From Larix sibirica (lineage: Eukaryota; Streptophyta; Pinopsida; Pinales; Pinaceae): a stretch of DNA of 11,317 nt. Location of the stretch: positions 88,799 through 100,115 of the forward strand of contig NWUY0300002352.1 of the NCBI GenBank assembly GCA_004151065.3, read 5' to 3'. The notes under the pieces were generated by a model. The model made no database searches. It was not told the DNA's origin and saw only the letters and a list, made by a program, of their open reading frames with translations. Every line of letters begins with the position of its first letter. Positions within the stretch are counted from its first letter, which is position 1. Shown here piece after piece: positions 1-7,791 of the stretch. Made by a program: the position numbers and the translations under genes.

Positions 1-1
1 A

Positions 2-265
2 AAGGGAGGTCGTAGGATTCTGGACAGATTCCAAAATAAATTCAGGGACTTTCTTGCCCACATTCCTTTTGTTGATGTGGAAACCGGAAATGGCTGGTTC
101 ACTTGGAACAATAAACGAGGTGGGGAACACTTGGTCACCTCTAGACTGGACAGATTTCTGACTACTGAGGATATTGCACGTGGAATAGGTGAAGTTCATG
201 CCAGTGTTCTTCCTTCGGAGGGCTCTGATCATTGGCCGATGAGTCTTAATTGGGATTTCACGAAT
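2..265 (+). other. C-terminal part of the LINE AP-type endonuclease domain
   Basis: Residues read in frame 2 include RRILDRFQNKFRDFL, then NGWFTWNN, RLDRFL and VLPSEGSDHWP. The FTW-N and RLDRFL blocks and the closing SDHWP are hallmarks of exonuclease-endonuclease-phosphatase (EEP) domains of plant LINEs; the SDH histidine (about 226-234) is the catalytic base in this family. The metal-binding N-terminal half lies before the window. This part has no stop. The first in-frame stop comes later, at 389-391, in the linker before the RT. Confidence 0.88.
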
Positions 266-889
266 TCTTTTCTCTTCAAACCCTTTCAGTTTGAACAGTT
301 CTGGTTGGGCCACAAAGACTTCAAGGATTTGGTGAGCCAGTGGTGGCAGGAGCTAGTTCCTCCGACGGGGTCGGGCATGTACCAATTCTAGCAAAAGCTG
401 AAGGCCCTGAAAACTAGGATCCGCACCTGGAACAAGGATCATTTTGGAAACATCTTTCAGGATAAGAAGAAACTGAATGAGGATCTTGAGCTCATTTATA
501 GGAAAGGTATGGATCATGGTTGGAATCACCAACTCTGTGAACAGGAGCATTGTCTTCTAGAACGGCTTGAGGCTTGGGAAAGACAAGAAGAGCTATATTG
601 GAAGCAAAAGTCGCAGAACCAGTGGCTTCAAGAAGGAGAAAGGAATACTAATTTTTTCCATAACTTTGTCATTCAAAATCGCCATAAGACTAAAATCCTC
701 AAGATCCGGAAAAGCAATGGGGCTCAGGTGCAAACCAGAGGTGATATTAAAGAGGAGCTAGTTCACCACTTTGAAACTGTTCTCAAAGAGGATCAGATTG
801 ATCGTCGCCATGACATTACCAAAATCATTAGACTCATTCCCAGTCTGGTTACCAGAGATCACAATGAGCAGTTATGCAAACCTATCTCT

Positions 890-1910
890 ATGTGGGAAGT
901 CGAGGAGGCTATGAGCCATATGGATTTGGGAAAAGCCCCTGGACCTTATGGCTTCACTACTAACTTTTTCCATCACTTTTGGGATCTCATCAAAGGTGAG
1001 GTTCACCAGATCATCGAGGAATCTCGTAGTAGCGATGGGGTCCTAAAATCCTTCAACACCACCTTCTTATCTCTCATACCGAAAGAAGAAGGAGTGAACA
1101 CTCCAAGTAAGTTCAGACTGATATCTTTGTGCAATGTGATCTATAAAATTATATCCAAAGTCATTGCCAAGAGGATGAAACCCCTCCTTCCGATCCTTAT
1201 CGATCTTGCTCAGTCCGGTTTTGTGGAAGGAAGACAGATTGTGGATGGCATTATCCTGGTGCATGAGACTATGAATTCTCTTAAGACCACCAAAAAACCA
1301 GGTATGCTTGTTAAATTAGACATTGCTAAAGCCTATGATAAACTGAGTTGGCAGTACATGAGAAGCATTTTAAAGGATTTTGGGTTTAACAGGGATTGGA
1401 TTGTCTGGATCATGAATCTTGTGTCATCCCCCATCTACTCCATTCTCCTGAATGGGTCACCTACCAAGCTTTTGTAAGATTCTTGGGGTATCCTCCAAGG
1501 AGACTCCCTCTCCCCCTTTTTGTTTATCCTTATGGCGGAGGGTCTCCGCCAGCTATTGCATTCCAAAGCGGGTATGAGTAAGATCAGAGGGCTTAAACTT
1601 CATGAGGGATTGGAGAAGCAGACACACCAACAATTTGTGGATGACACCATGCTTATGGGGCACCCTTCTGTTCAAGAAGCCCGGGTCTTCAAGAAGAGTC
1701 TTGATCAGTTTGGAAAAGCTTCAAGGTTGGAAGTCAATCTCAGAAAATCATAGATATTTTTCTTTAATACTCCAAGCATTACCCAGTGTAACATCATCAG
1801 GATCCTTGGTTTTTCCTGAGGGATGCTTCCTTCCAAGTATTTGGGAGCCCTACTGGAGGGTGGCATGATTCAGAGGATATCTTGGCAAGAATTATTGGAC
1901 AGAATGAGAT
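890..1910 (+). other. LINE reverse transcriptase domain (RVT_1), interrupted
   Basis: RT motifs appear in order: the APGP-GF block near 935-955, the SLCNVIYKIISKVIAKRMKP stretch near 1120-1182, motif A KLDIAKAYDKLSW near 1313-1350 with the catalytic D at 1319-1321, motif B ILQGDSLSPFLF near 1490-1525, and motif C FVDD at 1634-1645, the equivalent of the F/YADD box. KYLGALL near 1832-1852 is the block that usually follows the palm. Stops at 1475 (between A and B), 1751 and 1817 fall inside the domain, so no functional polymerase can be made from this copy. The catalytic aspartates themselves are retained. Confidence 0.93.
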
Positions 1911-2538
1911 GCAAACTGGCTAGCTGGACTCTTCATCCCCTAAACCTTCCAAGCAGATTGGTGTTATTCAAAATGGTTCTCCAGGCGATACCGGTTTATC
2001 TTTTCTCTATGCTTTTTGCCCCAAAATCCATCCTACAAGAAATTTGTGGCATTCAGTGTAACTTTCTTTGGGGAGGTAGAGAAGCAAAGGCTAAGTTTTC
2101 CTTGGTAGGTTGGGATCACCTATGTAAACCCAAGATGCATGGGGGTTTGGGGGTGAGAGATCCTGAGATCCTAAGTGAAGTGTGTGGATCTAAAATCTAG
2201 TGGAGATGGTGCAATCACAGATGTGAACCCTGGGCCTGATTATGGCAGATCAAGTATGCCAGGGGAAGACCGCAAGGGAGCATGATCAAATTCAATAACG
2301 AATAGACCGGCTCTCACATCTGGGCAAAGGCTTTCGTAGGGCACAAACTTGTCCAAAAATACTACTTTTGGGAAATTCACGATGGGATCCTGGCCAACTT
2401 TTGGGATGACTCATGGAACCAATTTCCTAAACTCATTGAGGACCCTCGTTGGCAATCCATCAGGGATTTGGGTTTGGCTGAAGCAAAAAATAAAGTTCAC
2501 CATTACTGGGATTAGCAAGGGTAGGATGAAAATCGTCA

Positions 2539-3942
2539 GTGGTTGACTTTAGGGGTTGGGGGGAGATCATCCCGGCTGAAACAAATCTATCTTTCTGTTT
2601 TACCCTTAAAGAAAGGTATATTAGGCTCAATTTTACCCCGGACAAATTGAGGTGGGGTTTCTCTCAGCAAGGCATCTTCAATATCAAGGAAGCCTATGCT
2701 CTGCGTACTAGGCCGGAAGAAGAAGCAGACAGTATATGGGGTAAAATCTGTGGAATGAATAATTGGCCCAAAATTGCCATTTTTTGTTGGCTCGTTGCTT
2801 GGCATAGAATTCTCACTAGTGAGAACTTGAGGAAACGAGGGATCCTGGGACCCTCCCAGTGCATCCTCTGTCTCAACTCAGAAGAAACCACAAGCCACCT
2901 TCTGGATTCTTGCCCCTATGCCTCTACCCTCTGGGATAATGGAGCCTCGATCTTCAGGTGTCGTAATAGAATCAGAGGGCAGCCCGATCAAACAATGAAG
3001 AATTGGGATACTAAAGCCTTCCTGAATCCAATCATCAGTTCTCTCTATTCCATGTTCCCTGGCATGGTTCTCTTGTCCATTTGGAAGGAAAGGAATGGAC
3101 GTATCTTCCGGAACACCTCTAACAGAGAGCAAGTTGTCTGGGGAAATCTAATGAATAACAAGAAGGATACCATAAGGAGCCAACAGTGGGACGACAAGGG
3201 TAAGGTTCTAACGAGGGGCGAGATTCAGATTGCAACTGGCTGGGGTCTAACCAGTTTTGATCTGAATAGGCTTCAAAGAAAAGAGAGAATCTGCCGACCC
3301 ATTATCCCGCACCAGTGGTCACCCCCCCATCCTCCCAGTTTTAAAATAAATTTTGATGGGGCTTCGCACGACAACCCAGGCTTGGCTGGTTTTGGAGGGG
3401 TTTGCAGGAATTCCACAGGGATAATATTGATGGTTTTTTTTGGGTCCATTGGTATTGATTCGAACAATGTCGCCGAGCTGGAGGGGCTCATTCGGGGGGT
3501 TGAGTTAGCACACAGATATGATTGGTTCCCAGTGACGTTGGAAGGTGATTCCCAAATCATTACCCATATGGCAAGGAGAATGCTAAGTAGCCAACCCACA
3601 GAGAAAGTTTCGTCGAGTTGGCGCCTGCTGGCTAGATTGGACCACCTGGGGACGCTCCTTACAACACAAAAGGTAATAATCTTTAGCCATGTCAAACGTG
3701 ATGCCAACAAAGTGGCTGATTTGGATGCTAACATCGGGCTGGGGGACGAAAGGACAGTGGTCAATGGCACGATGGCAGATTTTAGCCACGCACCCTGGAT
3801 CACTAATTGCAATCACCTAGCTGAGGGTGACGTGGTTAGGTGCCGACAGATGGAGCGTATGCAGTCCACTAACCATAATGAGGACAGCTATTGTACTGGG
3901 TTGTTTCGAGTACGCCTCATGCCGAAAGCAGGTGAATCGTGA
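2539..3942 (+). CDS. Surviving open frame of LINE ORF2: zf-RVT plus RNase H, about 467 aa
   Basis: This 3' section of ORF2 is the only long part without a stop. It follows the frameshift near 2558-2563, and the codons before that point are out of frame with the true ORF2, so the start at 2539 is only the first available codon. It carries the zf-RVT domain (about residues 70-135) and an RNase H domain (about 265-405), followed by a C-terminal extension of about 60 residues with no recognised motif. As a unit it is a fragment of a retrotransposon protein, not an independent host gene. No promoter for it is visible. Confidence 0.7.
   Translation: MVDFRGWGEIIPAETNLSFCFTLKERYIRLNFTPDKLRWGFSQQGIFNIKEAYALRTRPEEEADSIWGKICGMNNWPKIAIFCWLVAWHRILTSENLRKRGILGPSQCILCLNSEETTSHLLDSCPYASTLWDNGASIFRCRNRIRGQPDQTMKNWDTKAFLNPIISSLYSMFPGMVLLSIWKERNGRIFRNTSNREQVVWGNLMNNKKDTIRSQQWDDKGKVLTRGEIQIATGWGLTSFDLNRLQRKERICRPIIPHQWSPPHPPSFKINFDGASHDNPGLAGFGGVCRNSTGIILMVFFGSIGIDSNNVAELEGLIRGVELAHRYDWFPVTLEGDSQIITHMARRMLSSQPTEKVSSSWRLLARLDHLGTLLTTQKVIIFSHVKRDANKVADLDANIGLGDERTVVNGTMADFSHAPWITNCNHLAEGDVVRCRQMERMQSTNHNEDSYCTGLFRVRLMPKAGES
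2761..2955 (+). other. zf-RVT zinc-binding domain of plant LINE ORF2
   Basis: The sequence includes NNWPKIAIFCWLVAW, then ILTSENLRKRGI, CILCLNSEETTSHLL and SCPYASTLW. The W-K-FCW block followed by C-x2-C, a later H and then C is the signature of the zf-RVT domain (zinc-binding region of plant RTs) found between RT and RNase H in these elements. The four presumed zinc ligands (C-x2-C ... H ... C) are intact, so this section has decayed less than the upstream RT. Confidence 0.88.
3334..3750 (+). other. LINE RNase H domain with intact catalytic residues
   Basis: The block begins PPSFKINFDGASHDNPG and ends HVKRDANKVADLDAN. The four acidic positions of RNase H are all present: D in NFDGAS (3355-3357), E in NVAELEGL (3475-3477), D in LEGDSQ (3547-3549) and D in NKVAD (3718-3720). 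The histidine of SHVKRDAN is also typical of the plant type. This enzyme would remove RNA from the RNA-DNA hybrid. It belongs to the RVT_3-type RNase H known from plant L1 elements. The domain has no stop or frameshift. Confidence 0.93.
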
Positions 3943-4305
3943 GATTTAAACCCACTCTCGTCTCGAGATCCAGAGATATCCTGTACAGGTACAAACCATA
4001 AGTCTGCTGGCCGGTACCTGACCTGGATATGGTACATCTCCATTAGCATGGTGTTAATTTCTCAGCGTGGGAAGCTCGAACCACTGATTAATGAGACGTC
4101 AAGAATGACGGAAGCCCATAACTGCGCTATAACCCTCATCATGAAGCCGACAGATTTATATCTGGAAGGTAAATCCAGTGTTATTTCCATCTTTGCTTAC
4201 TGTTTCGGTGCTTGTTATCTGAGAGAGTTAGGTTGTCGTGACTGTGAGTGTGATTATGGGTGGTCATCTTTGCATCACCCACTTGAGCAGCTGTGGTTTC
4301 CAGTC
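3943..4305. other. Spacer after the LINE, no recognised content
   Basis: About 360 bp between the end of the LINE ORF2 and the next start-like ATG at 4306. It may be the LINE 3' UTR or flanking DNA. No poly(A), LTR, tRNA or recognisable coding homology is visible. A frame from 4048 runs open into the next feature, but its residues before 4306 look unlike a protein domain and are probably not translated. Confidence 0.5.
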
Positions 4306-4653
4306 ATGGCACCGAAACATAAGTTTAGCCCTGTTCGTGATTTAAAATCTAAAGGAAAGATTCAGAATGCGGAGGTTATTATCTCGGACCCTTCTAATGC
4401 GGGTGTTGGCCGGGTGACTCGTGCTTCCACCAAGTCTAAGATTCAGGAGCCTGTGGATTTCTTTAAGAATCACATTCCTCGATTGTCAGGGATGAGATGG
4501 AAGCAGTGGAGAAGGGTCTGTGGGAGACGATGCATGCCTTGCCCATTGAGAATGTTAGGAGGGANCGGTATGGAGTATTTAGTGGCAGAGGCACAGGTAT
4601 GCTGTAGCTCGTGTTTAAGACTTTGGAAAGAATGGTCGCCCCCTCTGAATTGA
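4306..4653 (+). pseudogene. Unrecognised reading frame, probably broken, possibly mobile-element derived
   Basis: I do not recognise this frame. It starts at an ATG in a good context (A at -3 from CAGTC-ATG would be T, but G at +4 is present) and gives a basic N-terminus, MAPKHKFSPVRDLKSKGK, followed by SDPSNAGVGRVTRASTKSK. After about 4485 the more protein-like frame is frame 3, which reads RDEMEAVEKGLWETMHALP and then NVRR around the undetermined base at 4565 before a stop near 4595. That suggests a single frameshift close to 4485. The basic start followed by an acidic helix-like part would suit a nucleic-acid-binding protein or a retroelement ORF1, but nothing confirms either. It lies between the LINE and the lectin remnant on the same strand. 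Confidence 0.35.
4565..4565. other. Undetermined base (N)
   Basis: A single N interrupts an arginine-rich codon run. Unlike the N at 10025, the flanks are not duplicated, so this looks like an ordinary ambiguous base. Confidence 0.9.
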
Positions 4654-4697
4654 TTTCCAGTGGTGGTGTTGGGAGACAATTGTTCTTTAATGGCGAA

Positions 4698-4705
4698 TAT
4701 ATAAA
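4698..4705 (+). promoter_or_regulatory. Candidate TATA box of the lectin pseudogene
   Basis: TATATAAA lies 67 bp before the ATG at 4772. Spacing and sequence suit a plant core promoter with a short 5' leader of about 35-45 nt. Such motifs arise by chance in AT-rich DNA, so this is suggestive only. Confidence 0.4.
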
Positions 4706-4771
4706 GCACCGACAAAATTGGGTTTGGAAAAGTTTATATATAATGCATGTATTGTATCGACAAAATCGACC

Positions 4772-5422
4772 ATGGCCAATAATCGGGGCAACGTTCTGCT
4801 CTTTCTAGCCTACGTATCCCTACGCTCTGCCTATGCTGCAAGCCATGAGATAAATCTCACAATCTCTGTGAATCCCATAGCGATTGCGGCCAATACTGCA
4901 TCTCAACTGATCCTCACGAGTAGAGGAGGCGAATTTGGCCTTAAGTTCCGTTCCCTGAATGGAAAATACTTTCTGTTGGCAATAGAATATCTTCTCTACA
5001 ATGAAACCACAGTCTAGTATGCCAATGCGAAGTTGGTTTTCAGAAGAGATAGAAATTTGGTGTTGAAAGATTGATACGGAGATGGGTTCTTGATTTCGTC
5101 TGCAAATGTTACAGGATCTTCCCGCGTGATGCTCAGTCCGAAAGGAAATCTCTTGATATACAATGCAAATGGTGTGATTCTTTGGCAGATTTTCGATCAT
5201 CCCACCGATACACTCCTACCAAGCCAACGGGTGATGGCAGGCACATTTCTGGTGTCCAGCATTTCTACTTCGAGCACCATCCAGGGATTCTTTGTCAGAT
5301 TTTCTATCATCCCACGGATACACTCCTACCGTGCCGAGCCAATGGGTGATGGCAACGACAGGCACATTTCTGGTGTCCAGCGTTTCTGCTTCGAGCACCA
5401 TCCATGTGGCAGCATTCCATAG
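4772..5422 (+). pseudogene. Bulb-type (S-domain/G-type) lectin secreted protein or receptor ectodomain, truncated pseudogene
   Basis: The family comprises secreted or membrane-anchored proteins with a mannose-binding-type beta-prism lectin domain, acting in the apoplast, including S-domain receptor kinases and EP1-like glycoproteins. The start is the ATG at 4772 in a strong context (ACCATGG). It is followed by a signal peptide of about 22 residues: hydrophobic VLLFLAYVSL, then SAYA before the likely cleavage. Family motifs are LVFRRDRNLVLKD, MLSPKGNLLIYNANG and FDHPTDTLLPSQ. In-frame stops occur at 5015-5017 (where a W is expected after TTV) and 5072-5074. About ten residues seem lost between YAN and AKLVF. 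The frame then runs into a diverged duplication of its own 3' part and stops at 5420-5422. No EGF, PAN, transmembrane or kinase region follows. Confidence 0.85.
5176..5404 (+). repeat. Tandem duplication of the lectin FDHPTDT coding segment (108 and 119 bp)
   Basis: Copy 1 is 5176-5283 and copy 2 is 5286-5404. They share GATTCTTTG-CAGATTTT at the start and CTTCGAGCACCATCCA at the end. Copy 2 has insertions of 5 and 6 bp plus about ten substitutions, so the duplication is not recent. Copy 2 is out of the lectin reading frame. Confidence 0.9.
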
Positions 5423-5479
5423 CGAGGAATCTAGCTGACCTACATGGCAGCATTCCATAGCGAGGAATCTAGCCGACCT
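5407..5479 (+). repeat. 35-bp unit in tandem, period 38
   Basis: The unit begins TGGCAGCATTCCATAGCGAG. Copies are at 5407-5441 and 5445-5479 and differ at one base. Confidence 0.93.
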
Positions 5480-5577
5480 GGATGGTTATGCTTCTCATTG
5501 GTGAAATGCCTACGACAATAAAGTACCACTGGATGGTTATGCTTCTCATTGGTGAAACGCCTACGGCAATAAAGTAC
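5478..5577 (+). repeat. 49-bp unit in tandem, period 51
   Basis: The unit begins CTGGATGGTTATGCTTCTCA. Copies are at 5478-5526 and 5529-5577, differing at two positions (AAATGCC/AAACGCC and ACGAC/ACGGC). The first copy overlaps the end of the preceding repeat by two bases. Confidence 0.93.
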
Positions 5578-5608
5578 TATATCATTCTTAAAGTACTATA
5601 TCATTCTT
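5571..5608 (+). repeat. 19-bp perfect tandem repeat
   Basis: AAAGTACTATATCATTCTT occurs at 5571-5589 and again at 5590-5608 with no mismatch. It begins inside the second copy of the preceding 49-bp unit. Confidence 0.95.
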
Positions 5609-5646
5609 GCCCCAAAGCACATGGACATTGCAGCTAAGCGACTCTT

Positions 5647-5678
5647 GTTAATAACTTAATTTGTTAATAATTTAATTT
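5647..5678 (+). repeat. 16-bp tandem repeat
   Basis: GTTAATAACTTAATTT at 5647-5662 is followed directly by GTTAATAATTTAATTT at 5663-5678, with one mismatch. In AT-rich DNA a short repeat like this is weaker evidence than the preceding ones. Confidence 0.8.
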
Positions 5679-6113
5679 ATGGGAGATTAAATTTAAACTT
5701 TGTAATAATAAAATAATTGAAAATTTATTTAAGTGAAAATAAGTAAGATATTTTTATTATTCTATTTGGAATCAATTTTATATATATCATATGTTTATGT
5801 CTTAATATTACTAAAATTATAGTGAAAAAAGCTCAACGGAGTTATGGAAACTCTAAATGAGTGTGAAGCATTGAGCTTAGGGACATATGTTAGAGAAATT
5901 GAAATTGCATCAAGTTAAATCCACACATTCATGCAATATTTTTAGAAGTGATTGTGATGAGGCTATTGCTTCTAATGATGATATGTATCTTAATATTCAC
6001 CCATCTACCTTCCTTCTCTATGCTATGCTTGGATACCTGAATACTGACTACTCACTTGGTTGATTGTCCCGAAAAAGGAGATACGAATGACATGTTTTGA
6101 AGTGATTCTTCAA

Positions 6114-6232
6114 ATTATTTATATATGTAATTATGCTAGATTCGGTATGGAATAAAACTAGATTTCGTGTGTCTAGTCATTATTTATATATGTAATTACG
6201 CTTTTCTTTTTATTATGTAATTATGCTAGATT
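6114..6232 (+). repeat. Three dispersed partial copies of an AT-rich 22-29 bp unit
   Basis: ATTATTTATATATGTAATTA at 6114 continues TGCTAGATT to 6142. It recurs as 6179-6200 (ending TTACG) and as 6211-6232 (TATTATGTAATTATGCTAGA plus TT). The repeats suggest local duplication, but the low complexity limits confidence. Confidence 0.6.
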
Positions 6233-6544
6233 ATCGAGGTGGTTGATATGGTGTTTGCGATCGAGATAAGGGTTTGGTTACACGAGATAAATCCTGGGTT
6301 CATGTGACATTCTTAACCGAACCGAGATGGGTAGAAGAGGGCACTGGAATATTGGTTGTTGACTATAACTCTTGCTTAGTTTATTGACCTCATATTGGAA
6401 GGGTATTTGCATTTTCTCTTTCCATTTATGTTGACCATTGCATTCAATCTTGTCATCTTTGTATCAAATATGTTGATATATATTCCTCTTTATATAACTC
6501 TAACAAGTAATTGAAACACTTATATTTAAGACATTAATGTTGAA

Positions 6545-6659
6545 TTTGGTCCTTCATTCTACTTTCCAACTTGTAGAGTAATCACATTAACAACTTCCAA
6601 AATCGATTTTGGTTCTTCATTCTACTTTCCAACTTGTAGAGTAATCACATTAACAACTT
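6545..6659 (+). repeat. 63-bp-period tandem duplication
   Basis: A 52-bp segment at 6545-6596 recurs at 6608-6659 with one mismatch. Both copies contain CTTCATTCTACTTTCCAACT and end ATCACATTAACAACTT. No coding capacity is evident. Confidence 0.93.
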
Positions 6660-7248
6660 GTATGGTCTATAGAAAGATACCCTCTATAATGCACCAATTA
6701 CATAGTCTCTTTAATTGCTTTAATTGAAGTTATGAAGCATAAATCATCTCTAGAGAGAAATAAATTCCACAATTATCTTTAATTTTTTTTAAATGGAAAT
6801 TATTATCAGAAATCTAATGTCATTAGGTGTCAGGACTATAAAACCGGGACCCATACCATCAAAAGTAGAGTAGCAATGCCATTTTTGGATTGGGATAATA
6901 ATACAAATCTTATCAATATTGAAGAAGTCACGACTAGTTTAAAATCGTAGCTTCAAAACCCTAGCAAAACCAAAGATTTATAATGTTGAGACTATGGAGG
7001 AGGAGTCACAATGTTGAGAAAAATTCAGGAGGAAGGGAACCAAATTGTGGAGAATGTGATCCAACTATGTGACCAAAGGTTGCACCTTTGGAAAAATATT
7101 TAGGAGTAAATTAAAGTTATTTAGCATCAAATGGCAATTTACCTAAGTATATCATAGAAAATTATTTGCATGGCGTGATTTGGAAGAAGCTTGTGAAGAA
7201 TAGTCTCAACAAGTTGTTGGCAACTGTTGAACTTTGTATGACACATTG

Positions 7249-7775
7249 TGTTAGGGTCTTATCCTAACCCGCCTTACTCTATGAGCTAATCATGCATTGT
7301 ATAAGGCCATATCCTTTTGAACAGGTTATGCCAATCAATAAAAACACTATGCCGATTAGAAAACAACATGTTATGTCGCCTGGTGAATAGGCGCAATGCT
7401 AATAAGGTTGAATAAGTTAGTACATGTAAATCAATGTAAAAAGGGTCTCTTTATTAATTAAGAGTCACTAGGAAGTTGTATTTTGACCATGTCAAGTAGT
7501 TAGGGTTTTGGATATTTGAAGTTTATTTAAATAGCTTCAAGGTTATGAATATTTTTGTCAAGTATTATTCTAGCGGAGCTCTGCTAAAGTGAATGGTTTC
7601 CCTACCACAATAGGCCTATGAAAATTGATTCCATAATAAAAAATCTATTTTCCTGGTATATTATCTTATTAGTGTTTCATATTTCTAGTTATGTTCTACA
7701 TGTTTTTGGTTTATTGCATCCTAATATTGTTATATTATGTGTCATCCTCAAGTTTCAATTGTAAAGAACACCACA
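7249..7775 (+). repeat. Probable 5' LTR
   Basis: The left end reads TGTTAGGGTCTTATCCTAA, with the canonical TG. The right end lies just before the primer binding site, either at the ACA of 7770 (giving TGTT...AACA termini) or at the CA of 7775. Length is about 522-527 bp. A TATA-like TTTATTTAAATAG at 7522-7534 suits a promoter in the LTR. No second LTR is in the window to confirm the ends, and no convincing 5-bp target duplication can be scored without the far side. Confidence 0.65.
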
Positions 7776-7777
7776 AG

Positions 7778-7791
7778 TGGTATCATAGCCA
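7778..7791 (+). other. Primer binding site for initiator tRNA-Met
   Basis: TGGTATCATAGCCA matches the complement of the plant initiator tRNA-Met 3' end (TGGTATCAGAGCCA) at 13 of 14 positions. It sits 2-7 bp after the likely LTR end, where first-strand synthesis is primed in plant LTR retrotransposons. The single mismatch fits the age of the copy. Confidence 0.83.

Larger units (their letters stand above)
1..3942 (+). mobile_element. Plant L1-type LINE retrotransposon, 5'-truncated by the window edge, decayed
   Basis: This is a non-LTR retrotransposon read on the + strand. In order it shows the end of an endonuclease, a reverse transcriptase, a zf-RVT zinc-binding domain and an RNase H, which is the known ORF2 order of plant L1 elements that carry an extra RNase H. 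The 5' UTR and ORF1 lie outside the window. Domain order is seen directly and the family assignment is from established knowledge. The 3' boundary is unresolved: no poly(A) tail or clear target-site duplication is visible after the last stop at 3942, so the element may run some way into 3943-4300. Multiple stops show it is not autonomous. Confidence 0.93.
2..3942 (+). pseudogene. LINE ORF2 polyprotein (endonuclease-RT-zf-RVT-RNase H), pseudogene
   Basis: ORF2 would nick target DNA, prime reverse transcription on the nick and copy the element RNA. The reading frame is open from position 2 (frame 2) and continues in that frame to about 2555, broken by stops at 389, 1475, 1751, 1817, 2198, 2237, 2303, 2513 and 2522. 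Similarity to plant LINE proteins continues directly across each stop, so these are point stops rather than gene ends. A frameshift then moves the homology to frame 1, most likely in the G6 run at 2558-2563, and frame 1 stays open to 3942. The first RT block reads GKAPGPYGF, with Y in place of the highly conserved D of APGPDGF. All nine stops could come from one C-to-T or G-to-A change. The start codon is upstream of the window. Confidence 0.92.
5679..7248. other. AT-rich intergenic stretch, no recognised gene
   Basis: About 1.6 kb with dense stops in all frames and no frame longer than about 60 codons. I see no tRNA, retroelement motif or host exon. Short duplications inside it are listed separately. 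A TATAAAA-like string near 6837 is not followed by anything recognisable. Confidence 0.6.

Noticed and set aside
3273-3812. A 179-codon open frame on the minus strand
   Set aside because: It is antisense to the LINE RNase H, whose catalytic motifs are clear on the + strand. The minus-strand residues show no domain.
4048-4305. Upstream extension of the 4306 reading frame
   Set aside because: The residues before the 4306 methionine are not protein-like and show no motif. The frame appears open by chance.
4820-5200. A 126-codon minus-strand frame
   Set aside because: It is the antisense shadow of the lectin coding region and has no recognisable motif.
5176-5678. CRISPR-like or satellite array
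   Set aside because: The duplications are of different sequences and unit lengths, each present only twice, with no regular repeat-spacer pattern.
5679-7248. Possible hidden exon or tRNA gene in the AT-rich stretch
   Set aside because: I looked for A/B-box-like tRNA structure and for conserved protein motifs in all frames and saw none.
7246-7270. TTAGG-CCTAA palindrome at the LTR start as a terminator
   Set aside because: Short inverted ends of this type are common at LTR termini. A transcription terminator is not the best reading in plant nuclear DNA.
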